From: Ruminococcus sp. UBA946
Lineage (GTDB): Bacteria; Bacillota; Clostridia; Oscillospirales; Ruminococcaceae
Direction: 5' to 3'
DNA length: 10,353 nt
Assembly: GCA_002293295.1 (NCBI GenBank)
Contig: DBCY01000047.1
Coordinates: 1-10,353 of the forward strand
Below are positions 1 to 6,657 of this stretch, in pieces. Both the position numbers and the translations under genes were made by a program. Within the stretch, counting starts at the first letter, position 1, and the number at the start of each line of letters is the position of its first letter. The notes beneath the pieces were generated by a model, which saw only the letters and a program-made list of their open reading frames with translations, had not been told where the DNA came from and searched no databases.

Positions 1-16
1 AATTCGGCAATTACTA

Positions 17-45
17 TTCCAATTCCAAATGAAATATGTTATACT
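17..45 (+). promoter_or_regulatory. Extended -10 promoter for the 39-aa peptide gene
   Basis: TATACT at 40-45 is preceded by TG at 37-38, giving the extended -10 form TGnTATACT. A poor -35 (TTCCAA, 17-22) lies 17 bp upstream, as is tolerated with an extended -10. Transcription would start near 52 and give a leader of about 64 nt before the ATG at 116. Inferred from motif matching only. Confidence 0.5.
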
Positions 46-115
46 GTTTATTAAGAGTTTTAAATGACCGGAGTTTTATTTATAAAGAATTTATATTGAA
101 AGGAGGGTTATTGAT

Positions 116-235
116 ATGAAAAATTTCTGGCGTATATTATGGATTGCGGCGGTTGCTTTGGGAGGAGTCACCCTTGTAAAAATCGCTATGGAAATTCTTA
201 AGCTTGACAGCAAAAAGTATATTGAAGTAGAGTGA
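116..235 (+). CDS. Small single-span membrane peptide (39 aa)
   Basis: This short ORF starts at ATG 116 behind a near-perfect Shine-Dalgarno sequence (AAAGGAGGG, 99-107, 8-nt spacing) and ends at TGA 233-235. The peptide opens MKNFWRILW, continues with one hydrophobic stretch (about residues 7-28, rich in I, L, A, V and G) and ends in a short charged tail with KLDSKKY. That is the layout of a single-pass membrane peptide with a basic N-terminus. It has its own extended -10 promoter and is separated from the flippase gene by 88 bp of purine-rich and hairpin-forming DNA. No family was recognised and no function is proposed. The strong RBS and promoter make it likely to be real despite its length. 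Confidence 0.65.
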   Translation: MKNFWRILWIAAVALGGVTLVKIAMEILKLDSKKYIEVE

Positions 236-243
236 CAGAGGAA

Positions 244-258
244 TGAGGAGTAAGGAAT
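244..258 (+). repeat. 15-bp intergenic repeat, copy 1
   Basis: The 15-mer TGAGGAGTAAGGAAT occurs here and again at 8467-8481. It sits in purine-rich DNA between the small peptide gene and the flippase gene. A degenerate version is visible in reverse orientation around 6778-6799. It looks like a fragment of a dispersed intergenic repeat family. Confidence 0.5.
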
Positions 259-274
259 AGGGAGTAAGGTATGA

Positions 275-297
275 GGGTTAATACTGTTATTAATCCC
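275..297 (+). other. Hairpin upstream of the flippase gene
   Basis: GGGTTAATA (275-283) can pair with TATTAATCCC (288-297), leaving a 4-nt loop (CTGT, 284-287) and one bulged T (294). No T-tract follows, so it is not a standard terminator. It lies 27 bp before the flippase start, where little Shine-Dalgarno sequence is visible, so it could be an operator or a leader structure. Function unproven. Confidence 0.35.
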
Positions 298-323
298 CAT
301 TACCCGAAACACGGACTTGTAAA

Positions 324-1727
324 ATGAATAAATATCAAAAACTGGCGGGGAATACAATTGTCTTTGCCGTCGGTTCTTTCGGAGCCAAACTGCTGAGTTT
401 TTTTCTCGTAAGGCTTTATACCGACCGTATGTCGCCTGCCGATTACAGCACAGCCGACCTAATTTATCAGACGGTAAACGTGCTGTATCCGGTGCTGACG
501 CTTTCTATGGCGGACGCGGTTATAAGGTTCGGGCTTGACAGGGATTATAATAATAAAAAAGTATTTTCAGTCGCTGTTTTTTCAACGGCGGCGGGTATGA
601 CGCTTCTTGCTTTGCTGTCGCCTCTTTTCAACGTTATAGATGCTTTTAACGGATACGGGTTCTTAATATATGTATTCTGCTACTGCTCATGCTTCCGTCA
701 GATTGCGTCGTCGTTCGTCAGGGCAAAAGGATATGTAAGGCTTTTTGCCGCCGACGGGATTATGGCTACGCTTACAATCGTCATATGCAACTGTATTTTC
801 CTTATTGGCTTTGATATGGGTGTTAAGGGATATATCCTGTCAATCATCGTCTCGGATATACTGTCGTTCACCGGGCTGTGCGTTATCGCCGGACTGCACA
901 AATATATTGACTTGAAAAGCGTCACAGTTAATATGCTCAGGGAAATGCTCAGATATTCGGCACCTTTAATCCCGACATACGTTTTATGGTGGATAACGTC
1001 GGCTTCGGACAGATGGTTTGTCATCGGCATGGTTTCGGAATATGACAACGGGATTTACAGCGCAGCTTACAGGATACCCACCCTGCTCATGATGCTCACC
1101 ACCCTTTTCTTTCAGGCGTGGCAGATGTCCGTTATTGAAAACAAGGACGATAAAACCCTGTCACGGTTTTACAGCCAGATTTACAATACATATACATCCC
1201 TTATTTTCATTGCGGCGGCTGGAATCATCATGGTCGTAAAACCCTTTACTCAGGTTCTTGTCAGCAAGGAATACTTTTTTTCATACCATTATACGCCCAT
1301 ACTCATTCTGGCTATGGTATTCCAGTGCTTCTGCGTGTTTTTATCCAGCGTATACAACGTAAAGAAAAAATCAGTGAACGCTATGCTTACCAGTCTGGCG
1401 GCGGCGGCAATAAATATTATCCTTAATATAGTCCTAATCCCGAAATACGGCGTTTACGGAGCCGCCATAGCAACGGCTACGGCATACGGGGCTTGCTATA
1501 TTATACGCATATTCGACGTTAAAAGCTATATTCAGTTCAGAGCTTACCATATCAAAACAATTATAAACCTGGTTATAGTTACATATATGACAAGCGTCGC
1601 CATACTTGAGCCTAAACTGAAATACTTGCAGCTTATTGTTCTTTTTATACTGATAACCTTATTCAACTTTGAGGCGGTACTCAGCACTTTTCGGAAAGTT
1701 ATAAACAAAAAAAGACCTGAGGCTTAA
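324..1727 (+). CDS. Polysaccharide (lipid-linked oligosaccharide) flippase, MOP superfamily
   Basis: This 467-residue integral membrane protein is hydrophobic almost throughout, with about 12-14 predicted helices, the size and pattern of Wzx/MviN-like polysaccharide transporters. These move lipid-linked sugar units across the cytoplasmic membrane for surface polysaccharide assembly. The N-terminus (KLAGNTIVFAVGSFGAKLL, with LVRLYTDRMSPADYS after it) is characteristic of the family: the first helix, then the short basic/acidic loop with the D-Y-S/G element. A later segment, KYGVYGAAIATATAYG (around residue 374), matches the usual 'G..GAAIAT' helix. ATG 324 is the only ATG in frame after the stop at 291, but its Shine-Dalgarno sequence is weak. 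No glycosyltransferases are visible nearby, so the substrate cannot be told. The P-loop gene follows 5 bp after the stop and is probably co-transcribed. Confidence 0.88.
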   Translation: MNKYQKLAGNTIVFAVGSFGAKLLSFFLVRLYTDRMSPADYSTADLIYQTVNVLYPVLTLSMADAVIRFGLDRDYNNKKVFSVAVFSTAAGMTLLALLSPLFNVIDAFNGYGFLIYVFCYCSCFRQIASSFVRAKGYVRLFAADGIMATLTIVICNCIFLIGFDMGVKGYILSIIVSDILSFTGLCVIAGLHKYIDLKSVTVNMLREMLRYSAPLIPTYVLWWITSASDRWFVIGMVSEYDNGIYSAAYRIPTLLMMLTTLFFQAWQMSVIENKDDKTLSRFYSQIYNTYTSLIFIAAAGIIMVVKPFTQVLVSKEYFFSYHYTPILILAMVFQCFCVFLSSVYNVKKKSVNAMLTSLAAAAINIILNIVLIPKYGVYGAAIATATAYGACYIIRIFDVKSYIQFRAYHIKTIINLVIVTYMTSVAILEPKLKYLQLIVLFILITLFNFEAVLSTFRKVINKKRPEA

Positions 1728-1732
1728 TAAAG

Positions 1733-2392
1733 TTGTGTGCACACAGCGGAAAAACGAGGGATTTTTTACTGAAAAATATAATCATAGCCGGTCCTTCAAG
1801 GGCTGGAAAATCAACCTTTGCAAAGAAAATTAACGAAGAGCTGGGCTGCTTTGTTATAAGCCTTGATAAGCTTGCCGCCGTTTTTGACGGGGCATATCCG
1901 CAGCTTAATATCGGACTTAACCGCAACCGGCATGAAACCTCCGATAATTTAGCTCCGTTCCTCGGTCATTTCCTCGGCGCGTTTTCTTCGGGAAACGGCA
2001 CCGTTTATGAGCTTAACCTGAGAGCGCATGACATCAAAGGAAATAAATTTGTTCTGGAGGGCGGGTATTTTAATTTCAACATGATACTTCCTGTGTTGAA
2101 AATGTATGGGATTAATAATTTAAAAGATAGCTTCCATCTGATTGGTCTGGTTCAGAACCGGAAAACAGCGGATGAGTTTATCAGTGATTTCAGGAAGCAT
2201 GACACGGAAGACGACTGGACGTACGGTTTTAGTGAAAACGAGCTTAGAGAAATCAGTGAGGAGCTCATTTCATTCAGCCTGTCCATGACTGAACATCTGA
2301 ATAAATACGGTTTTACGGTTTATGACACCTCACGTGACCGGGAACAGGTTTTAAGTCAGATTATCAGGGATATTACCGTTGATTCGATATAA
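1733..2392 (+). CDS. P-loop kinase/NTPase of unknown substrate
   Basis: The protein has a Walker A motif GPSRAGKST near the N-terminus, directly after a beta strand (NIIIA), as in small nucleotide or metabolite kinases. A segment VLEGGYF (about residue 104 of the shorter form) may be the Walker B strand, and a C-terminal DTSRDREQVL resembles the lid/adenine-binding end of such kinases. The substrate is not evident. No ATG is available. TTG 1733 has GAGG (1719-1722) 10 nt upstream, inside the flippase gene end, and gives 219 aa. CTG 1769 has CGAGGG (1755-1760) 8 nt upstream and gives 207 aa starting MKNIIIAGPS, the usual length before a P-loop. I keep the longer coordinates but think CTG 1769 is plausible. 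It sits 5 bp after the flippase stop, probably in the same operon. Confidence 0.8.
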   Translation: MCAHSGKTRDFLLKNIIIAGPSRAGKSTFAKKINEELGCFVISLDKLAAVFDGAYPQLNIGLNRNRHETSDNLAPFLGHFLGAFSSGNGTVYELNLRAHDIKGNKFVLEGGYFNFNMILPVLKMYGINNLKDSFHLIGLVQNRKTADEFISDFRKHDTEDDWTYGFSENELREISEELISFSLSMTEHLNKYGFTVYDTSRDREQVLSQIIRDITVDSI

Positions 2393-2425
2393 TTCAATGA
2401 AAATAAAAGAACGGAGAAAAATATT

Positions 2426-2644
2426 ATGTCCGAACATATAATATACCAGGAGCTTCACAAGGAATACCCCCGCTATTTCTGGCAGACCGGCAAGGATGAA
2501 ATTTTTACAGAGGATATGAAGCTTTTTACTTTGCAGAGCAATAACTCCACTTATGCGCTGGCGGTTCTGGGTTCGCTACGGTGCGTACTAGAAATAAAAC
2601 AAACAGGAATAAAGGGAAAGGGATATATAAATGAAGTACAATGA
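2426..2644 (+). pseudogene. Truncated alpha-galactosidase 5' fragment, cut by the RM insertion
   Basis: The first 48 codons are a GH36 alpha-galactosidase N-terminus (MSEHIIYQEL, then KEYPRYFWQTGKDE, then STYALAVL). They match the start of the intact gene at 4402: bases 2443-2570 agree with 4419-4546 at 118 of 128 positions. After base 2570 similarity stops abruptly, and the frame runs through unrelated sequence to a TGA at 2642-2644. No catalytic region remains, so it cannot be an active enzyme. It keeps a good ribosome binding site (GGAG, 2413-2416, 9-nt spacing) and its stop overlaps the endonuclease start by 14 bp, so its translation may now be coupled to the endonuclease gene. Base composition (45% GC at 2461-2520) is like the alpha-galactosidase and unlike the RM genes. 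Confidence 0.85.
2443..2570 (+). repeat. Long direct repeat, left copy (alpha-galactosidase 5' end)
   Basis: This is the left copy of a 128-bp direct repeat whose right copy is 4419-4546, with 118 of 128 bases identical. The longest exact run is 59 bp (2443-2501). Eight of the ten mismatches fall in codons 30-42 and most are third-position. The repeat flanks the RM genes and so marks the duplicated target. Confidence 0.9.
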
Positions 2645-3395
2645 TATGTTATTCAAGATACCGCAGGAAAGCTCTGCTTATGAATCTGATTCATCTTTTG
2701 TTGTATCTATGATTGAAAGCATAATTAAAAATGCAATTGATACGAATAATAATAAAATTGTTTTAAATACGAATCTTCGACTTGGCTTACCTATGGAGAA
2801 TATTAATAAAATAGCCGGTCCTATTATCGAGGCTTGGGCATTTGAAATTTTTTATAACATTAACATAGAAGCAAACAATAATTATCATTTGATTAATGTT
2901 GAAAGTTGTCATCGTCTTGATAAAGCTGATGTTATACTACAATTTAAAAAGAATGACACTGCTATAACAGCTAATGTTGATTCAAAGGCTACGGCAGAAG
3001 ATATTAAGAGTTCTGGGAAAAGTCCGAATATAACATCTTATAGGCGTATACGCACCGCATACATAGAAGACCCTGACTTTATGTTTATAATTCTTTCGCT
3101 TAAACATAAGGTTTACTCCGAGCGTAATGCTCAAACCTCATTAATTGATGGTATTATGGAAATAGTAAAATATAACGCTTATGATTTAAAGTTTATATCT
3201 GAAACGGATATAAGTTATAATCCTGCTCTAGGCGCGGGGCAAATACAAATAAAAGATATTCACTATGTTAATTATCAAAAACGCTCCACTTGGGAATTCT
3301 GCCAATTACTTGATAAAAAATACTTGAATTCGTCAAAGCGAACATTCAATGATTGGTATAATGAGGCGGTAAAAAACAAATGGATAAAGCTATAA
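2631..3395 (+). CDS. Probable type II restriction endonuclease, PD-(D/E)XK-like
   Basis: The 254-residue soluble protein precedes and overlaps a DNA methyltransferase gene, the usual arrangement for a type II restriction enzyme. A candidate PD-(D/E)XK core is visible: a helix with E67 and E72 (GPIIEAWAFE), D100 in a strand (KADVIL), then D117-S-K119 (ANVDSKAT) 17 residues later. These would bind the metal ion and cut both DNA strands at sites the partner has not methylated. I do not recognise the specific family and cannot give a target sequence. ATG 2631 has GGGA (2620-2623) at 7-nt spacing and overlaps the stop of the truncated alpha-galactosidase frame. The gene is very AT-rich compared with its flanks, pointing to transfer. 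No controller (C) protein gene accompanies it. Endonuclease identity rests on context plus the motif, not on a family match. Confidence 0.72.
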   Translation: MKYNDMLFKIPQESSAYESDSSFVVSMIESIIKNAIDTNNNKIVLNTNLRLGLPMENINKIAGPIIEAWAFEIFYNINIEANNNYHLINVESCHRLDKADVILQFKKNDTAITANVDSKATAEDIKSSGKSPNITSYRRIRTAYIEDPDFMFIILSLKHKVYSERNAQTSLIDGIMEIVKYNAYDLKFISETDISYNPALGAGQIQIKDIHYVNYQKRSTWEFCQLLDKKYLNSSKRTFNDWYNEAVKNKWIKL

Positions 3396-4303
3396 AAATA
3401 ATTCAAGGCGATTGTATTGATGTAATGAAAGATATCGGTACTGAAACGGTAGATTTAATTGCAACAGACCCTCCATATAATCTAATGAAGGATTATGGTA
3501 ACGATAGTGACAAACGTACGTACTCTGAATATATTGATTTTTCAAGACAATGGCTGACAGAAGCAAAACGGGTATTAAAACCGTCGGGAACACTTTACCT
3601 TTTTATGGGTGTTCGTTATATTTCGTATATCTATGAAATTCTAGAACAAGAATTAAATTTTATATTTAATTCTTGGATTTCTTGGTGCTACACACAGGGA
3701 ATAGGAAAAACCAAAGGTTTCAGTCCTCGTCATGATGATATTTTAATGTTTACAAAAACAAAAAAATTTAAATTTAATTTAGATAATGTCCGTGTTCCTC
3801 AAAAATTTTATAGAAGCATAAATAACATGCGCGGAGCTAATCCGGGTAATGTTTGGGAATTTTCACATGTACATTATTGTCAAGCTAATAGACAAAATCA
3901 TCCTACTCAAAAACCGGAAGCTATATTTGAGAGGATAGTGCTTGCATCAACAAATAAAGGTGATTTAGTATTAGACCCATTTTGTGGTTCAGGCACTGCT
4001 TTAAGAGTATGTCAGCAAACGGACAGAAATTGCATTGGAATTGAAATTAATGGTGATTACGTTCAAATGGTAAAAGACAGATTATTAAAACCGTTTTCGG
4101 GTTTTGACAGTATAGATAAGCGTATGTTGCGAATACCAAATGACTTAAACAACGAAAATATACGTGATGAATATATATTAAATCATGTAAATTGGTTTTT
4201 ACAAAACCACTCTAATGAAGCTGATGAGTTTTTAAAGAGAGTATATGAAAAATATACGGAAAAAGCACAGGATGATTCGGAACAATTGGTATTGTTTTCA
4301 TAA
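3380..4303 (+). CDS. Site-specific DNA methyltransferase, beta class (probable N6-adenine)
   Basis: The 307-residue protein carries the catalytic motif IV TDPPYN (residues 29-34) near the N-terminus and the S-adenosylmethionine motif I DPFCGSGT (199-206) near the C-terminus, with NHPTQKP just before it. The order IV - target recognition region - I defines the beta class, and DPPY rather than SPPY favours N6-adenine over N4-cytosine. RGANPGNVWEF and the GFSPRHDDILMFTK segment fit the family's central region. It would protect host DNA from the endonuclease encoded just upstream. The start overlaps that gene by 16 bp, implying translational coupling, with GAGG (3363-3366) as a distant ribosome binding site. 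Roughly 70 residues follow the core as a charged C-terminal extension, which CcrM/HinfI-like enzymes also have. Target site cannot be read from the sequence. Confidence 0.9.
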   Translation: MDKAIKIIQGDCIDVMKDIGTETVDLIATDPPYNLMKDYGNDSDKRTYSEYIDFSRQWLTEAKRVLKPSGTLYLFMGVRYISYIYEILEQELNFIFNSWISWCYTQGIGKTKGFSPRHDDILMFTKTKKFKFNLDNVRVPQKFYRSINNMRGANPGNVWEFSHVHYCQANRQNHPTQKPEAIFERIVLASTNKGDLVLDPFCGSGTALRVCQQTDRNCIGIEINGDYVQMVKDRLLKPFSGFDSIDKRMLRIPNDLNNENIRDEYILNHVNWFLQNHSNEADEFLKRVYEKYTEKAQDDSEQLVLFS

Positions 4304-4315
4304 AGAAAAATATTA
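4304..4315 (+). repeat. 12-bp match to the leader of the truncated alpha-galactosidase
   Basis: AGAAAAATATTA directly follows the methyltransferase stop and is identical to 2415-2426, the bases just before and including the first base of the truncated gene's ATG. It may be a trace of duplicated alpha-galactosidase leader DNA, though chance is possible in AT-rich sequence. Confidence 0.35.
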
Positions 4316-4328
4316 CATCTCAGAAATG

Positions 4329-4334
4329 TATAAT
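4329..4334 (+). promoter_or_regulatory. Possible -10 box upstream of the intact alpha-galactosidase
   Basis: A perfect TATAAT lies 68 bp before the ATG at 4402, within the 98-bp gap after the methyltransferase. No convincing -35 is seen about 17 bp upstream. If used, it would let the alpha-galactosidase be transcribed independently of the RM genes. Confidence 0.3.
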
Positions 4335-4401
4335 TGGGAGATATAGCGAAAAATTTAAAATTCCAAATGTATATTTCAAACGAAAGGAATATGAATAAAT
4401 T

Positions 4402-6657
4402 ATGCCTAACCAAATCAAATACCAGGAGCTTCACAAGGAATACCCCCGCTATTTCTGGCAGACCGGCAAGGATGAAACCTTTACAGAGGACATGAAGCTC
4501 TTCACTTTACAGAGCAGGAATTCCACCTATGCGCTGGCGGTTCTGGAGGACGGCTTCATCTGCCATGTTTATTACGGAAAAAAAATCGAGGACAACGACC
4601 TTTCCTACCTTTTAAGGCTGGATGAAAACCCTTGGACGCTTAAAACAAACGAACGCGACAAGGGCACCTTTATGGATACCCTTCCGTTTGAATACCCCTG
4701 CCACGGCACTGGCGACTACCGCGAACCCTGCCTGATGATTAACGACAGGGACGGTATGTCCTCCTGCGAAATAAAATATGTTTCACACAGGATTTATGCC
4801 GGAAAACCGGCTATTGAGGGTATGCCCGCGACATTCGCCGGTGAAGGCGAAGCCTCCACCCTTGAGTTGTTATGTAAAGACGAACCGTCGGGGCTTGAGG
4901 TTACCCTTGTATATACCGTTTTCCATGAGCTTGATGTTATTGCAAGGAGCGTACGGCTTAAAAACGCCTCCCCCGACGATATTAATATAAAACGCGTGCT
5001 TTCTGCCTGCGTTGATTTTGATACCGACAAATTCGATTTAATTACCCTTAACGGTTCATGGGCAAGGGAGCGTGTTATGGAACGCTCGCGTCTTCATCAC
5101 GGCAAGCAGGGCATCGATTCCGTCAGGGGCGAATCCTCTCATCAGAACAATCCTTTCTTCGCCCTTGTTTCGAACAATACCGGCGAGGATACCGGTGAAG
5201 CCTACGGTTTTAATTTTGTTTACAGCGGCAACTTCTTTGCCCAGGCGGAGGTTACCCAGCATAAGAAAACCCGTGCCGTTATGGGAATCAACCACTTTGA
5301 CTTCAACTGGCTTTTAGAGCCGTCGGAAACCTTTTCCGCCCCCGAAGTTATCATGGTGTATTCATCCGAAGGCATAGGGAATATGTCCAGAACCTTCCAT
5401 GACCTTTACAGGAACCATCTTATCAGGGGTGAGTATAAAAACAAACGCCGCCCTGTGCTGATTAACAACTGGGAGGCTACATACTTCAGTTTTGATACCG
5501 ATAAGCTTATTTCAATAGCACGGCAGGCTTCAAAGCTGGGTATTGAAATGCTTGTTATGGACGACGGCTGGTTCGGGCGCCGCGATTCCGACAACAGTTC
5601 CCTCGGAGACTGGTTTGTATATGAAAAGAAAATAAAAGGCGGGCTTAAATACCTTGTTAACGAGGTTAACAAGCTCGGTATGAAATTCGGGATTTGGTTT
5701 GAGCCGGAAATGGTATCTCCCGATTCGGAGCTTTTCAGGGAGCATCCCGAATGGGCAATACAGATAAAGGGGCGGTATATGTCGCAGTCCCGCGGACAGT
5801 ATGTTCTTGATTACTCGAATAAAGAAGTCCGCGACCATATCTACGGAATGATGAAAAAAATCCTCGATTCGGCTAATATCGAATATATAAAATGGGATAT
5901 GAACCGTCAGCTTACCGAAGCAGGTTCGTCCTCGCTCCCGAAAAACCGCCAGAGGGAGCTTTGGCACAGGTATGTTCTGGGCGTTTATGACGTCATGGAA
6001 AGGCTTACGTCCGATTATCCCCATATCCTTCTTGAAAACTGTTCGGGCGGAGGGGCAAGGTTTGACCCCGCAATGCTTTATTATTCCCCGCAAATATGGT
6101 GTTCCGACGACACAGACGCCATAGAGCGGCTTAAAATACAGCACGGCACTTCAATATGTTATCCCGTATCGGCAATGGGCGCTCATGTTTCCGACTGCCC
6201 CAACCATACGGTAGGAAGAACGACAAGCTTTAAGACAAGGGGTCATGTCGCAATGGCAGGGACGTTCGGTTATGAGCTTGACGTTACTAAAATCCCTGAG
6301 GCTGACAGAAACTCCATTCCCGTTCAGATTGAGGAATTCAATGAATTTAATCATCTGAGCCGTGAAGGCGACCAGTACCGGATAGGCAACGTTTTTGAGG
6401 ATAATATGTGGGATGCCTGGATGTTCGTCTCAAAGGACAAATCCGAGGCGCTGTTCACCTTCGTTCAGGTTCTGGGACGCCCCAATTACCGCTCGCGCCG
6501 TATCAAGCTTAAAGGTCTTAACGAAAAAACCCTTTATAAAAACACGGAAAGCGGCGAAATCCACAGCGGTTCAGCATTAATGAACGGCGGTATCAATATT
6601 TCCCTGCACGGGGATTTCAGCTCAAAAATTATTCATTTTACAGCGGAACGCTTTTAG
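4402..6657 (+). CDS. Alpha-galactosidase, glycoside hydrolase family 36
   Basis: The 751-residue protein is full length for GH36 and releases terminal alpha-1,6-linked galactose from raffinose-type sugars, melibiose and galactomannan side chains. No signal peptide is seen, so it should act in the cytoplasm on imported sugars. After an N-terminal beta-sandwich region (to about 330), the TIM barrel shows MDDGWFG, GIWFEPEMV, the nucleophile motif YIKWDMNR (D499), ENCSGGGARFD and the acid/base segment WCSDDTD (D569/D570, 70 residues after the nucleophile). HVSDCPNH and GTFGYELD follow, all typical. ATG 4402 matches the position of the start in the truncated upstream copy. Its AAAGGA (4383-4388) is rather distant at 13 nt. 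The first six codons differ from the upstream copy. It is followed by an inverted-repeat-rich gap and no clear terminator. Confidence 0.96.
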   Translation: MPNQIKYQELHKEYPRYFWQTGKDETFTEDMKLFTLQSRNSTYALAVLEDGFICHVYYGKKIEDNDLSYLLRLDENPWTLKTNERDKGTFMDTLPFEYPCHGTGDYREPCLMINDRDGMSSCEIKYVSHRIYAGKPAIEGMPATFAGEGEASTLELLCKDEPSGLEVTLVYTVFHELDVIARSVRLKNASPDDINIKRVLSACVDFDTDKFDLITLNGSWARERVMERSRLHHGKQGIDSVRGESSHQNNPFFALVSNNTGEDTGEAYGFNFVYSGNFFAQAEVTQHKKTRAVMGINHFDFNWLLEPSETFSAPEVIMVYSSEGIGNMSRTFHDLYRNHLIRGEYKNKRRPVLINNWEATYFSFDTDKLISIARQASKLGIEMLVMDDGWFGRRDSDNSSLGDWFVYEKKIKGGLKYLVNEVNKLGMKFGIWFEPEMVSPDSELFREHPEWAIQIKGRYMSQSRGQYVLDYSNKEVRDHIYGMMKKILDSANIEYIKWDMNRQLTEAGSSSLPKNRQRELWHRYVLGVYDVMERLTSDYPHILLENCSGGGARFDPAMLYYSPQIWCSDDTDAIERLKIQHGTSICYPVSAMGAHVSDCPNHTVGRTTSFKTRGHVAMAGTFGYELDVTKIPEADRNSIPVQIEEFNEFNHLSREGDQYRIGNVFEDNMWDAWMFVSKDKSEALFTFVQVLGRPNYRSRRIKLKGLNEKTLYKNTESGEIHSGSALMNGGINISLHGDFSSKIIHFTAERF
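4419..4546 (+). repeat. Long direct repeat, right copy (within the alpha-galactosidase)
   Basis: This is the right copy of the 128-bp direct repeat paired with 2443-2570. It forms codons 6-49 of the intact gene. Differences from the left copy include two amino acid changes (I26 to T26, N39 to R39) and otherwise silent changes. Confidence 0.9.

Larger units (their letters stand above)
2571..4401 (+). mobile_element. Inserted restriction-modification block
   Basis: The left boundary is sharp: homology with the alpha-galactosidase gene ends at 2570. The right boundary lies somewhere between the methyltransferase stop (4303) and the start of alpha-galactosidase homology (4419). The block is strongly AT-rich (12/60 G+C at 2701-2760, 13/60 at 4141-4200), while 4681-4740 just outside has 35/60. 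It holds only the endonuclease and methyltransferase genes. No transposase, integrase or inverted terminal repeats are seen, so it moved by recombination or by its own activity, not as an IS. Small dyad TACG-GTG-CGTA (2577-2587) lies at the left junction. Confidence 0.65.

Noticed and set aside
91..357. 88-residue open frame on the minus strand
   Set aside because: It overlaps the small peptide gene with its strong ribosome binding site and the flippase start, has no convincing ribosome binding site and no domain.
2571..2630. Controller-protein binding site (C-box) upstream of the endonuclease
   Set aside because: The only dyad is the short TACG-GTG-CGTA, no paired sites are seen, and no controller gene is present.
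2571..4401. Insertion sequence or transposon carrying the RM genes
   Set aside because: No transposase or integrase gene and no terminal inverted repeats were found; the only flanking repeat is alpha-galactosidase coding sequence.
4391..4401. ATG 4391 as the start of the intact alpha-galactosidase
   Set aside because: It is in a different frame from the enzyme; ATG 4402 aligns with the start of the truncated upstream copy.
5530..6144. 204-residue open frame on the minus strand
   Set aside because: It lies wholly inside the GH36 catalytic region, which has all expected motifs on the + strand, and shows no recognisable domain; an antisense shadow.
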